Below, in pieces: positions 37,544-45,712 of a DNA stretch of 64,000 nucleotides. The notes under the pieces were generated by a model. It worked only from the letters and a program-made list of their open reading frames with translations. It had not been told where the DNA came from and made no database searches. The translations under genes were made by a program, and so were the position numbers. Position 1 is the first letter of the stretch; each line of letters opens with the position of its first letter. The stretch spans positions 62,001 to 126,000 of the forward strand of contig NZ_JAHUWH010000017.1 in assembly GCF_019219095.1 (NCBI RefSeq), in the 5' to 3' direction. Source of the stretch: Acidovorax sp. sic0104. Its GTDB lineage: Bacteria; Pseudomonadota; Gammaproteobacteria; Burkholderiales; Burkholderiaceae_C.

Positions 37544-38656
37544 TCATGGCTTTGCAGGCACCGCCGTCAGGCCCCGCACTGGACCGATGGTCTGGTTCCA
37601 GACCTGGGCGCACCGCGCGCCACAGCGCTGCACCCATCGCGGCAGCACGGTGGAGGCCAGTATCTCCTGCCGGCTGCGCTCGTCCTGCGGTGACACGGGC
37701 ACCACCACCATGCTGCCCTTGCGGCCGCCCACGCAGGCAGGGGCACCACGGTTGCACGCCATGCCGTTCGAGGTTTCACGCTCGGACTCGTCCCAGATGG
37801 CGGCCTCCAGCCGCGGCAGCTCACGCCGCAACAGCGCCCGCAGGTCTGGCGGCAGGGCCTCCCAGGCGGCCTGATTGGCACCGAAGATCGCCAGGCCCCA
37901 GGTCACCGGCAGCGCATGCACATGCGAGGTGACAGTGGGCAGGCCCAGTGTGTTGCCGGACATGGTGCCGGTGATCGCGCACTCGGTGTTTCCGGCCGTG
38001 AGGCTGGGCATGATCTGCGCAAAGCCCGTCAGCACCGGCACGCCGCCCAGGGCGCCGACGAAATCGGCCTGCGTGGACGATGACACGCGCGTGCGCCGCC
38101 CCGCCAGGTCGGCCAGCGTGCGCAGCGGCTTCTTGCAGAACACCACCTGCGCCGGGTAGACATACACCGCCAGCGCCTCCACGCCGTGCTGGTCACGCAG
38201 GGCTTTTTCCAGGTAGGGGCGGAATGCGGTCAGCGTGGACTTGAGCGTGGCGATGTCCGGGTTCAGGCCCGCCAGGTCCGGGGCGGTGTACTCGGGATAC
38301 TGGGCGGTGAAGGAGCTCATGAGCGTGGTGCCGAAAGGCACGACCCCCAGCTGCAGCAGGCGCAGCATCTCCGCGCCCGGAACACCCGCCCGGTCAAACG
38401 GCACGATCTCGGCCTCGAACCGCCCACCGCTCAGGCGCGAGAGCTCCTTGCTCCAGAAGGGCTCCTCCTGCCGCGTGTACTGGTTGATGCCCGCCAGGCC
38501 GCCGACGATGCGCAGGCGGTAGGGCGCCACCGCGCTGGCGCCACCCGGAGCCGCAGGGCTTTGCGCCTCGGCCTGGGGCAGGCAGCACAGCGCGGCCAAT
38601 GCAAGACTGGCGAACGCAGGGCGAAGACGATGGGTCAGGAAGGGCCTTGAGTACAT
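37544..38656 (-). CDS. TRAP-type (DctP-like) periplasmic solute-binding protein, orphan
   Basis: A 370-residue exported protein with a signal peptide ending near AEA (about residue 30), followed by a DctP fold. FCKKPLRTLADLAGRRTRV near 165-183 includes the family's arginine that binds carboxylate. Four cysteines near the C-terminus could form disulfides. No DctQ or DctM membrane subunit is present on either side; the neighbours are a GGDEF/EAL gene downstream and an SDR gene upstream. A sensory role with the GGDEF/EAL protein is the simplest reading, by analogy with NspS-MbaA. Confidence 0.85.
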   Translation of the reverse strand: MYSRPFLTHRLRPAFASLALAALCCLPQAEAQSPAAPGGASAVAPYRLRIVGGLAGINQYTRQEEPFWSKELSRLSGGRFEAEIVPFDRAGVPGAEMLRLLQLGVVPFGTTLMSSFTAQYPEYTAPDLAGLNPDIATLKSTLTAFRPYLEKALRDQHGVEALAVYVYPAQVVFCKKPLRTLADLAGRRTRVSSSTQADFVGALGGVPVLTGFAQIMPSLTAGNTECAITGTMSGNTLGLPTVTSHVHALPVTWGLAIFGANQAAWEALPPDLRALLRRELPRLEAAIWDESERETSNGMACNRGAPACVGGRKGSMVVVPVSPQDERSRQEILASTVLPRWVQRCGARCAQVWNQTIGPVRGLTAVPAKP

Positions 38657-38864
38657 GGCAACGGGTAGGCCGACATTTTTCACCAAGTTTTTCCACCTAG
38701 CGAAAAGATTGTCGGCAAAAAGCCACGAAGACAACAGGTGCTGCCGCGGCCCTGTTTTGTTTATATCAACCCAACGGTGTACCTGACCACAGAAGAACCC
38801 CCACTGCCGACAGGACTGGCTGCACCCGCAGCACTGGGCCACGAATCACCAGCCGCGGCACGGG

Positions 38865-39689
38865 TCAGAAGGTGCCGGGGTAGGCGCCGCCGTCAGCCAG
38901 CACGTTCTGGCCGGTCATATAGCCTGCCTGCTGGCTGCACAGGAAGGCACAGATGGCGCCGAACTCCTGCGCCGTGCCGTAGCGCCCGGCAGGGATCTGT
39001 GCCTGCTGCGCGGTCCGCAATTCGTCCACGCTCCTGCCGGCCTTGGTGGCGGCGGCGTTCACGGTGGCCGCGAGCCGGTCGGTGTCGAACTTGCCCGGCA
39101 GCAGGTTGTTGATGGTCACGCCCCGCGCCGCGATCTTGCTGCGCGAGACCCCCGCCACGAAGCCCGTGAGCCCGCTGCGCGCGCCGTTGGACAGGCCCAG
39201 GATGTCGATGGGCGCCTTCACCGCGCTGGAGGTGATGTTGACGATGCGGCCAAATCCCCGGGCCGCCATGCCGTCCACCGTGGCCTGGATGAGTTCGATG
39301 GGCGTGAGCATGTTGGCATCCACCGCCTTGATCCAGGCGTCGCGGTTCCAGTCGCGGAAGTCGCCCGTCGGGGGCCCGCCGGCATTCGTCACCACGATGT
39401 CGAAATCCCGGCCGGGCCCGCCCGCCACAGAAAACACGGCCTCGCGCCCCTCGGGCGTGGTGATGTCCGCAGCCACGGCCAATACCTTGGGAGCGTCTTT
39501 GCCCCTACCGCCGGCTGCACGGCCGCCTTCCGCTATCAATTGAGTAGCAGCGTGCGCCAGTGCATCGCCGTTGCGCGCATTGATGACCACGTTCACCCCT
39601 TCCTGAACCAGCGCCAGCGCGCTGCCGTAGCCCAAGCCCTTGCTCGCGCCGCACACCAGTGCCCATTTGCCTGCAATACCCAAATCCAT
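38865..39689 (-). CDS. SDR family oxidoreductase lacking the canonical YxxxK
   Basis: A 274-residue Rossmann protein with GASKGLGYG at about residues 14-22, the NAGG turn near 102, and VNITSSAVKAP near 148. Where classical SDRs carry YxxxK, this reads GLSNGARSGLTGF, so the tyrosine and lysine are replaced by Ser and Arg. Related beta-proteobacterial proteins with the SNGAR motif are annotated as 3-oxoacyl-ACP reductases, but the chemistry is uncertain. A dispersed repeat (39531-39558) encodes residues in the region between beta-2 and beta-3. It is divergent from the SH3/M48 pair. Confidence 0.88.
   Translation of the reverse strand: MDLGIAGKWALVCGASKGLGYGSALALVQEGVNVVINARNGDALAHAATQLIAEGGRAAGGRGKDAPKVLAVAADITTPEGREAVFSVAGGPGRDFDIVVTNAGGPPTGDFRDWNRDAWIKAVDANMLTPIELIQATVDGMAARGFGRIVNITSSAVKAPIDILGLSNGARSGLTGFVAGVSRSKIAARGVTINNLLPGKFDTDRLAATVNAAATKAGRSVDELRTAQQAQIPAGRYGTAQEFGAICAFLCSQQAGYMTGQNVLADGGAYPGTF
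39531..39558 (+). repeat. Dispersed repeat, copy 9 (inside SDR gene)
   Basis: CGCTATCAATTGAGTAGC followed by AGCGTGCGCC. The first hairpin is clear and the second partial. It is translated in frame. Confidence 0.55.
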
Positions 39690-39755
39690 AACAATCTCCT
39701 GTTCTGACGCTGCGACTGCAGCATGACCGAATCATCATAAATTGGGGAGTTGAAG

Positions 39756-40367
39756 ATGGACTGGCTGCATCGCGGAGCCCTTGCCGCTGGGCTGGCATTG
39801 GCCGCAATGGCGTTCACGGCCGGTGCCGTGCACGCGCAGGAAGCTGCCGTGGTCAAGCGCGCCACGCAATTGCGCGACTCCCCCGCCGACACCGGCGCCA
39901 GCGTGGCGCCGCTGGACGCCAACACGGTCGTCACGCGCAGCAACGAGCGCAAGGGCGCGTGGACCAAGGTCAGCACCCCGCAGGGCGCCACGGGCTGGGT
40001 GCACATGTTCGATCTCGGGCCGCAGTCCGGCTCGGCCACCGCCAGCAACAATTCGGCCACCAGCGGCCTGCGCGGCGTGGGCAGCATCTTCGGCGGCAGC
40101 AGCGGCCCCACCACCACGGCCACATCGACCGTCGGTATCCGAGGCCTGGGTGCAGAAGACATCGCCAATGCTCAGCCCAACCCAGCTGCCGTCGGTCAGG
40201 CGGAAGCGTTGCGGGTGAATGCGGACCAGGCACGCCAGTTCGCGTCCAACGCCGCGCTGCAGCCGCGCACGGTGCCAACGCTTGCGGCGCCCGCCCGCCC
40301 GACCTCGGGAGGGGGAGCCAGCGGCTCGTCGTCCAACCCGTCCGACCCCAATTTCAGCCCCAACTGA
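39756..40367 (+). CDS. Exported SH3-domain protein
   Basis: A 203-residue protein with a signal peptide ending near VHA-QE (about residue 27). A bacterial SH3-type domain follows (about 30-85), with TQLRDSPADTGASVAPLDANT and GWVHMFDLG. The rest is low-complexity Ser/Asn/Pro-rich. The ATG at 39756 follows GGGGAG by six bases. It lies 11 bp upstream of an M48 peptidase gene and probably forms an operon with it; such pairs recur in Burkholderiales. It may anchor to peptidoglycan or to its partner. Confidence 0.83.
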   Translation: MDWLHRGALAAGLALAAMAFTAGAVHAQEAAVVKRATQLRDSPADTGASVAPLDANTVVTRSNERKGAWTKVSTPQGATGWVHMFDLGPQSGSATASNNSATSGLRGVGSIFGGSSGPTTTATSTVGIRGLGAEDIANAQPNPAAVGQAEALRVNADQARQFASNAALQPRTVPTLAAPARPTSGGGASGSSSNPSDPNFSPN

Positions 40368-40378
40368 GGACCGCACCG

Positions 40379-41413
40379 ATGCGATCACCGAACTTCATGA
40401 AGCCTCAGCGGCTGGCTGCGGCGTGTGCCGCCCTGGCCTTGTGCCTGCTGCCTGCCGCAGGGCACAGCCAGAACGTGATGAACCTGCTCAACTCGCTGGG
40501 CGGCGGCAGCAGCAACAGCAGTGCAGGCGGCCTGCTGGGCGCCGTGACCGGCGGCGGCAATGCGGCACGTGGCGATGACCTCGTCAGCCTGCTGACCCGC
40601 TCGGTAGAGAGCATCGACGAGCCCCGCGAGATCGAGATCGGCCGTCAGCTGGCCGCCGTGCTGCTGGGCAGCAAGCCACTGCATCCGGACATGGCGCTGC
40701 AGCGCTATGTGAACCAGCTCGGTCGCTGGATCAGCCTGCAATCGGAGCGCCCCAACCTGCCCTGGACATTCGTCGTGCTGGACGACGCCGGCTACAACGC
40801 CTTCGCCGCGCCCGGCGGCTATGTGTTCGTTACCAAGGGGCTCATCGACCGCTGCGCGGACGAAGCCGAGCTGGCCGGCATCCTCGCGCACGAGATCACG
40901 CACGTGACCGCCAAGCACCACTTGCACGCAATGCGCAAGACCGCGCAGTCGGGCATGTTCACGCAGCTCGTGGCGTCGCAGATCAAGACCAACGCCGTGG
41001 GCAACCTGGTGGCGTCCCAAGTGCTGGCACTCGGTCGCAACCTGTACGCACGCGGCCTGGACCAGGCCGACGAGTACGATGCCGACCGCACCGGGGTGGC
41101 ACTGGCCACCCGCGCGGGCTTCGACCCCTACGGCCTGGTGGCGGTGCTGCAGCAGCTGCGCACAGCCACGCCCGACAACCCCATGTTCACACTGGCCCTG
41201 GCAACCCACCCGCCTGCACAGGCACGCCTTGAGCAGCTGGAGCTGGCCATGGGCAAGAACCTGGAGAGTTTTGCCGGCGGCGCCCCAATGACTGTGGCCC
41301 AGCGTGTTCACCCCAAACCCGCCGCTGCCGCTGCACCCGTTGCCGCGCCTGCAGCCCCGGCGGCGGCGCCAGCGCGCAAACCCGCGCCGCCGCCCAAGAA
41401 GAAAACATCCTGA
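40379..41413 (+). CDS. Periplasmic M48 family metallopeptidase
   Basis: A 344-residue exported peptidase with a signal peptide (about 1-30), a Ser/Gly-rich spacer, then an M48C-type domain. HEITH near residues 171-175 and the third-ligand stretch DEYDADRTG near 228 are intact. It resembles LoiP/BepA without the TPR repeats. The C-terminal 40 residues are Ala/Pro/Lys-rich and could bind the cell wall. It follows the SH3 protein and is likely to act in envelope-protein quality control. Confidence 0.9.
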   Translation: MRSPNFMKPQRLAAACAALALCLLPAAGHSQNVMNLLNSLGGGSSNSSAGGLLGAVTGGGNAARGDDLVSLLTRSVESIDEPREIEIGRQLAAVLLGSKPLHPDMALQRYVNQLGRWISLQSERPNLPWTFVVLDDAGYNAFAAPGGYVFVTKGLIDRCADEAELAGILAHEITHVTAKHHLHAMRKTAQSGMFTQLVASQIKTNAVGNLVASQVLALGRNLYARGLDQADEYDADRTGVALATRAGFDPYGLVAVLQQLRTATPDNPMFTLALATHPPAQARLEQLELAMGKNLESFAGGAPMTVAQRVHPKPAAAAAPVAAPAAPAAAPARKPAPPPKKKTS

Positions 41414-41458
41414 CCGGGCGCCCGCCAGGCAAGGCCACGCGCAGCCCGGCAGCTTGCG

Positions 41459-42148
41459 TCACGGATTGACAGACAGCCTGCGCAGCAGCCCCTCTTCATC
41501 GTCCGGGTGGAAGAAGTAGGGGTAGAAGCTGCGCTCCTCCTTCGACATGGCAGGCCTGCCGCCAAACTGGTCGATGAGCCGGCGCGCTTTCTCCGCGCTC
41601 ATGTGCAGCAGCACCGCAGGCGCCCCCACGCGCTGGCAGATGCGCTCGGGCCCGAGCTGGTCGAAGCGCAGCATGCGCTGGTAAAACGGTGCATGGCGCG
41701 GATTCACCTCGACGATGATGTCCGTGGCCCTGCGGGCGCGGAAGGCCACGATGCACCCGATGTGGAAGATCGCGCCCAGCACCTGCTTGGAGCGCACACC
41801 GGGGTCCATGGCCAGCTTGCCGATCTCGCAGATGCGGGCACCGCGCTCGCGCATGGCCTGGACGTATTCGGGGTACTGCTCCTCAGCTCCCAGATGGCCA
41901 TCGTCCATGTGCACCGACAGCGTCCCCTGGGCCTGCCCGTCGATCTGCACCACGATGCTGCTCAGGTCGCAGTCATGCGACAGCGTGGCCTGCATGTGAT
42001 AGCCCCGGCTGGCGTACATGCGGGCAAGCAATCCTTGCCCCTTGCGAGACAGGCGGATCTTGCAGGTCTTGGTTTCGACAGCGCCCAGACGGCTCAGATA
42101 CTCCCCAGGGTAGGCGAGCTCGACGATGGTGTGTCCTTCGGCATGCAT
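41459..42148 (-). CDS. FeeM-like N-acyl amino acid synthase (GNAT fold)
   Basis: A 229-residue protein matching the FeeM catalytic-core family, which joins a fatty acyl group from acyl-ACP to an amino acid. Recognisable are CKIRLSRKG near residues 29-37, the core EIGKLAMDPGVRSKQVLGAI near 108-127, and NPRHAPFYQRMLRFDQLG near 149-166. The C-terminal segment is charged. It is monocistronic and convergent with the M48 gene, and no acyl-carrier or exosortase (PEP-CTERM) gene is adjacent. The acyl chain and amino acid are not predictable. Confidence 0.82.
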   Translation of the reverse strand: MHAEGHTIVELAYPGEYLSRLGAVETKTCKIRLSRKGQGLLARMYASRGYHMQATLSHDCDLSSIVVQIDGQAQGTLSVHMDDGHLGAEEQYPEYVQAMRERGARICEIGKLAMDPGVRSKQVLGAIFHIGCIVAFRARRATDIIVEVNPRHAPFYQRMLRFDQLGPERICQRVGAPAVLLHMSAEKARRLIDQFGGRPAMSKEERSFYPYFFHPDDEEGLLRRLSVNP

Positions 42149-42449
42149 AGGCGGCCTCCGTGGGCGCAGAGCCAGTCCAAAGGCGGTGTGGACAGGCTCC
42201 AGGGGCTGGCCATGTGCAATGCGCGTGAAGGCTCAAGGCCAGTCCTGTGGGTGGTTGAGGCTGTCAGCTTACCGGCATGCACAGAAGATGTCGTGACAGG
42301 ATTTGTGCAGCGCGACGAACGGCAGCCTGCCGTGCGCGAGCGGTGGGAGGCGCGCGCCAAGGTGTTGTTCACTGGACCATGAAAAACGCCGCAGCGCGCT
42401 GCGAAAGAGCGCTCTGCGGCGAATGAGTTGCCCTGCGGGGGCGGCTGGA
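42149..42449. other. Intergenic region (301 bp) between FeeM-like gene and small membrane peptide
   Basis: Apart from the terminator of the small gene at 42382-42422, I see no gene and no convincing promoter. Both flanking genes run on the minus strand. Confidence 0.5.
42382..42422 (-). terminator. Intrinsic terminator of the 24-residue membrane peptide gene
   Basis: Minus-strand reading: CGCCGCAGAGCGC, a short TCTTTCGCA loop, then GCGCTGCGGCG and TTTTTC. It is a strong GC stem with a U-tract, 28 bp after the stop. Confidence 0.85.
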
Positions 42450-42524
42450 TCAGAAAACGCCAAGCAGCATGAGCAGCAGAACAACAGACAGTGGGACGCC
42501 GAGAAGCCAGGCAATGATGGGCAT
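42450..42524 (-). CDS. 24-residue hydrophobic membrane peptide
   Basis: Translates as MPIIAWLLGVPLSVVLLLML followed by LGVF, a single membrane helix with a Pro kink and no charged residues. AAGGAG lies six bases upstream of the ATG and a strong intrinsic terminator follows, so it looks like a complete stand-alone transcription unit. I recall near-identical short peptides annotated as hypothetical in related genomes. Small peptides of this kind often bind a larger membrane partner or sense envelope stress; the function here is unknown. Confidence 0.75.
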   Translation of the reverse strand: MPIIAWLLGVPLSVVLLLMLLGVF

Positions 42525-42673
42525 GATGAACTCCTTGATAAGGGGGGTGAAGTGCTGAGGTGTTTCCACCTTATCGCTGCACTGTCAGCCCCTCTGTGCG
42601 CCAGCACTGCGCGTGCGCGTAGTCCCGTGCCTACCGGGTGTCGGCCCCACGCCCACCCCGGAGCAGCCCGCCA

Positions 42674-43924
42674 TCAAAGGCCCAGTTCGAGCGCCAGCAG
42701 TTCGTCCACGGTCTGGCGGCGGCGGATCAGGCGGGCCTGGCCGGCGTCCACCAGCACTTCCCCGATCAGCGGGCGCGTGTTGTAGTTGGAGGACATCGAT
42801 GCGCCATAGGCGCCCGTGTCGTGGATCACGAGCAGGTCGCCCACCTCGGCCGCAGGCAGATCGCGCGGCAGCACCACGCCGCCGTCGCCCTGGGTGAACA
42901 CATCGCCCGATTCGCACAGCGGACCGGCCACCACCGTCGGTTGCGCAGCGGCAGCAGCGGCGGAGCCGTCGCGGCGCAGCAGCTCCATGGCGTGGAAGCT
43001 GCCGTACATCGACGGGCGCATGAGTTCATTGAAGCCCGTGTCCACCAGCACGAATCGGTTGGTGCCCGCATTCTTGGCGGCACGCACCTCGCCCAGCAGC
43101 ACGCCGGATTCGGCCACCAGATAGCGACCCGGCTCGATCTCCAGGCCCAGCTTGTGGCCCACCACCGCTTCGGCCTGCTGGCGGGCCGCGTCCCACAGGC
43201 CGTGGTAATGCTGCGTGTCCACCACCGGGTCGCCGCTGCGGTACGGAATGGACAGGCCGCCACCGGCGGAGATGGCGTGCAGGTCGTGCCCCGCCGCATG
43301 CGTGGTGCGCACCAGGTTGACCATCGCGCCGCAGACCTCGGCCAGGTGGCTGTAGTCCACGCCGGAGCCGATGTGCATGTGCAGCCCCACGAGCTTGAGG
43401 CCATGCTGCGCGATGGCCGCCAGGGCGGCTGGCAGGTCGGTGTGCCAGATGCCGTGCTTGCTGTGCTCGCCGCCCGTGTTCGTCTTGTTGCTGTGACCGT
43501 GGCCGAAGCCCGGGTTGATGCGCAGCCAGACGCCATGGCCGGGCGAGCGGCGGCCCAGCTGGTGCAGCATGTCGATGGAACCGGCATTGACCGGCACGCC
43601 GTGTTCGACCACGCAGTCAAGCGTGGCCGCGTCGAACAGGTCGGCCGTGAACACGATCTCGGACGGCTCGCCGCCAGCCACATAGCCCGCCGCCAGCGCA
43701 CGCAGGATCTCGCCACGCGAGACGGCGTCCACCTTCACGCCCTGCTCGCGCATGAGGCGAAGGATGTGGATGTTGGAGCAGGCCTTCTGCGCAAAGCGCA
43801 CAGTCTCGAAGTTGGACACCTGGGCGATGCGCTGGCGGATAGTGGCCGCGTCATACACCCACAGGGGGGTGCCGAACTGGTCGGCCAGGGCCCACAGCTG
43901 GGCGGGGGAAAAGGGGTTGGACAT
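42674..43924 (-). CDS. lysA: Diaminopimelate decarboxylase
   Basis: A 416-residue PLP enzyme catalysing the last step of lysine synthesis, meso-diaminopimelate to lysine plus CO2. The Schiff-base lysine is at about 47 in FAQKACSN, HMHIGSG is near 187-193, and the catalytic Cys segment GPLCESGDVF is near 345-354, with a short alanine run just before it. The start MSNPFSPAQLWAL at 43924 is preferred over upstream in-frame codons. It is divergent from a LysR regulator, as in E. coli lysA-lysR. Confidence 0.95.
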   Translation of the reverse strand: MSNPFSPAQLWALADQFGTPLWVYDAATIRQRIAQVSNFETVRFAQKACSNIHILRLMREQGVKVDAVSRGEILRALAAGYVAGGEPSEIVFTADLFDAATLDCVVEHGVPVNAGSIDMLHQLGRRSPGHGVWLRINPGFGHGHSNKTNTGGEHSKHGIWHTDLPAALAAIAQHGLKLVGLHMHIGSGVDYSHLAEVCGAMVNLVRTTHAAGHDLHAISAGGGLSIPYRSGDPVVDTQHYHGLWDAARQQAEAVVGHKLGLEIEPGRYLVAESGVLLGEVRAAKNAGTNRFVLVDTGFNELMRPSMYGSFHAMELLRRDGSAAAAAAQPTVVAGPLCESGDVFTQGDGGVVLPRDLPAAEVGDLLVIHDTGAYGASMSSNYNTRPLIGEVLVDAGQARLIRRRQTVDELLALELGL

Positions 43925-43982
43925 GGGAAGGACTCCGGCTCGTGGCGGCAATGACAAGCCCAGCATGATGCCTCCCACAGAG

Positions 43983-43996
43983 TATTTGATCAAATA
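43983..43996. promoter_or_regulatory. LysR-type operator between lysA and lysR
   Basis: TATTTGATCAAATA is a perfect 14-bp palindrome in the 114-bp divergent region, 58 bp upstream of the lysA start and 42 bp from the regulator start. It is well placed for activation of lysA and autorepression. Confidence 0.6.
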
Positions 43997-44038
43997 CCAA
44001 AATTTCCGCCAACCATTCACATTCGATATGCTTCAGAC

Positions 44039-44971
44039 ATGCAATCCATCCCGGCCTCGCGCATCACCCACCGGCACATCGAAGTCTTCCGTGCCGTGAT
44101 GACGGCAGGCAGCGCCACGGGCGCGGCCGACCTGTTGCACAGCTCGCAACCGACCGTGAGCCGGGAGCTGGCCCGGCTCGAGTCGCTGCTGGGCTACGCG
44201 CTATTCGAGCGTGTGCAGGGCCGCCTGCGCGCCAATGCCCGCGCGCTGGTGCTGTGGGACGAAGTGCAGCGGTCCTGGCAGGGGCTCGAGCGGGTGGTGG
44301 ACCGTGCCGTCACCCTGGGGCGCGACGGGGCGGTGCAGCTGTCGGTGCTGTGCCTGCCCGCGCTGGCGCATGCCCTGCTGCCCGGCGCTGCCGGGCGCCT
44401 TCTCAGGGCCCGCCCCCAGACGCAGTTGTCGGTCACCCCGCAGGAGTCGCCGCTGCTGGAAGAGTGGATGAGCGCCCAGCGCTTCGACGTGGGCCTGTCC
44501 GAACAGACCACCGCGCCGCCGGGCACGCGGGCCGAGGTGTTGCTCACGCTGGACGAGGTCGCGGTCGTGCCTGCCGGCCACGCGCTCGCGCAGCGCTCCG
44601 TACTTTTGCCGCAGGACTTCGCCGGACAGCCGTTTGTGAGCCTCTCCGCGGACGACCCCTATCGCCGCCAGATCGATGCATGCTTTGAGCAAGCCGGCGT
44701 GTCACGCCCCCTGCGGGTGGAGACCCACAGTGCCGCCGCCGTCTGCGCCATGGTGCAGCACGGCCTGGGCGTCGCCATCGTGAACCCGCTCACCGCCTTG
44801 GCCGAGGCCGATGAGCGCCTGGTGCTGCGCCGGCTGGCCTTTTCCATCCCGTTCAGCGTGGCTGCACTGCTGCCGCTGTACCGCCCGCCGCTGCCGGAAG
44901 TGGCACCCATGCTGCAGGCCCTGCGCGAGGAAGCGGCCTCGGTCACCGCCCGGCTAATGCTACCTATTTGA
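44039..44971 (+). CDS. lysR: LysR family regulator, probable LysR of lysA
   Basis: A 310-residue LysR regulator. The winged helix reads RHIEVFRAVMTAGSATGAAD, then SSQPTVSRELARLE, within residues about 10-55, and an effector domain follows. In E. coli, LysR activates lysA in response to diaminopimelate; the same divergent arrangement and a perfect palindrome between the genes support that role here. The last codons and the stop come from a dispersed repeat copy (44956-44983). Confidence 0.88.
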   Translation: MQSIPASRITHRHIEVFRAVMTAGSATGAADLLHSSQPTVSRELARLESLLGYALFERVQGRLRANARALVLWDEVQRSWQGLERVVDRAVTLGRDGAVQLSVLCLPALAHALLPGAAGRLLRARPQTQLSVTPQESPLLEEWMSAQRFDVGLSEQTTAPPGTRAEVLLTLDEVAVVPAGHALAQRSVLLPQDFAGQPFVSLSADDPYRRQIDACFEQAGVSRPLRVETHSAAAVCAMVQHGLGVAIVNPLTALAEADERLVLRRLAFSIPFSVAALLPLYRPPLPEVAPMLQALREEAASVTARLMLPI

Positions 44972-44983
44972 TAGCTGAACGCG
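44956..44983 (+). repeat. Dispersed repeat, copy 10 (3' end of lysR)
   Basis: AATGCTACCTATTTGATAGC followed by TGAACGCG. The first hairpin is clear; the stop codon TGA of lysR lies within it. Confidence 0.65.
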
Positions 44984-45070
44984 CCCTGCCATAGGACCCT
45001 GGCGATCGATTTGATGAATTCCTAACGCCTGGACCGCATTGTGCGGCCCCGGTACACCGGCCAAAGCCGC

Positions 45071-45571
45071 TCAGGGAGGCGTGAGCGACCTCACCTTCAC
45101 CGCCAGCCGCTCCTGCACCGAGGGCGAGACGAACTTGACCACCTCGCCGCCCAGCACGGCGATCTCGCGCACGAAGGTGCTGCTGATGAACTGGTACTTG
45201 TCGCTGGGCGTCAGAAACACCGTTTCCACCTGGGGCATGAGGCTGCGGTTCATGCCCGCCAGCTGGAACTCGTAGTCGAAGTCGGTCACGGCGCGCAGGC
45301 CGCGCACCATGGCCTTGCCGCCGCGTGCCACCACGAAGTCGCGCAGCAGGCCCGAGAAGGCCTCCACCTGCACCTGCGGGTAGTTCTTGACGGCTTCCTT
45401 GACCATGTCGATCCGCTCTTCCAGCGAGAACAGGGTTTTCTTGTGGTGGCCCGCCGCCACCGCGACGATCACACGCTCGAACAACTGGGTGGCCCTGCGC
45501 ACCACGTCTTCATGACCCAGGGTGATGGGGTCGAAGGTTCCGGGGTATACGGCGAGCACGTTCTGGGCCAT
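45071..45571 (-). CDS. coaD: Phosphopantetheine adenylyltransferase
   Basis: A 166-residue hexameric enzyme of coenzyme A synthesis that adenylates 4'-phosphopantetheine. The nucleotidyltransferase motif [16 protein letters not shown] lies at residues about 9-24 and [18 protein letters not shown] near the end. AGGAG lies twelve bases upstream of the ATG. It is usually next to rsmD, but here rsmD is 9 kb away. It is separated by 141 bp from the downstream end of the upstream LuxR-type gene. Confidence 0.96.
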   Translation of the reverse strand: MAQNVLAVYPGTFDPITLGHEDVVRRATQLFERVIVAVAAGHHKKTLFSLEERIDMVKEAVKNYPQVQVEAFSGLLRDFVVARGGKAMVRGLRAVTDFDYEFQLAGMNRSLMPQVETVFLTPSDKYQFISSTFVREIAVLGGEVVKFVSPSVQERLAVKVRSLTPP

Positions 45572-45712
45572 GGCTGGTTGTCTCCTGTCTGGCGAATGAC
45601 GTTGGCCCCGGCCCTGGGGAGCCTAGCTCCCTGCGGCCTGCCGGGCCGCGTGCGCGCATTATGCAGTGCAGTGCAACATGGAAGGCGGGGCGCCTTCTTG
45701 GGCCAGGGCCGG

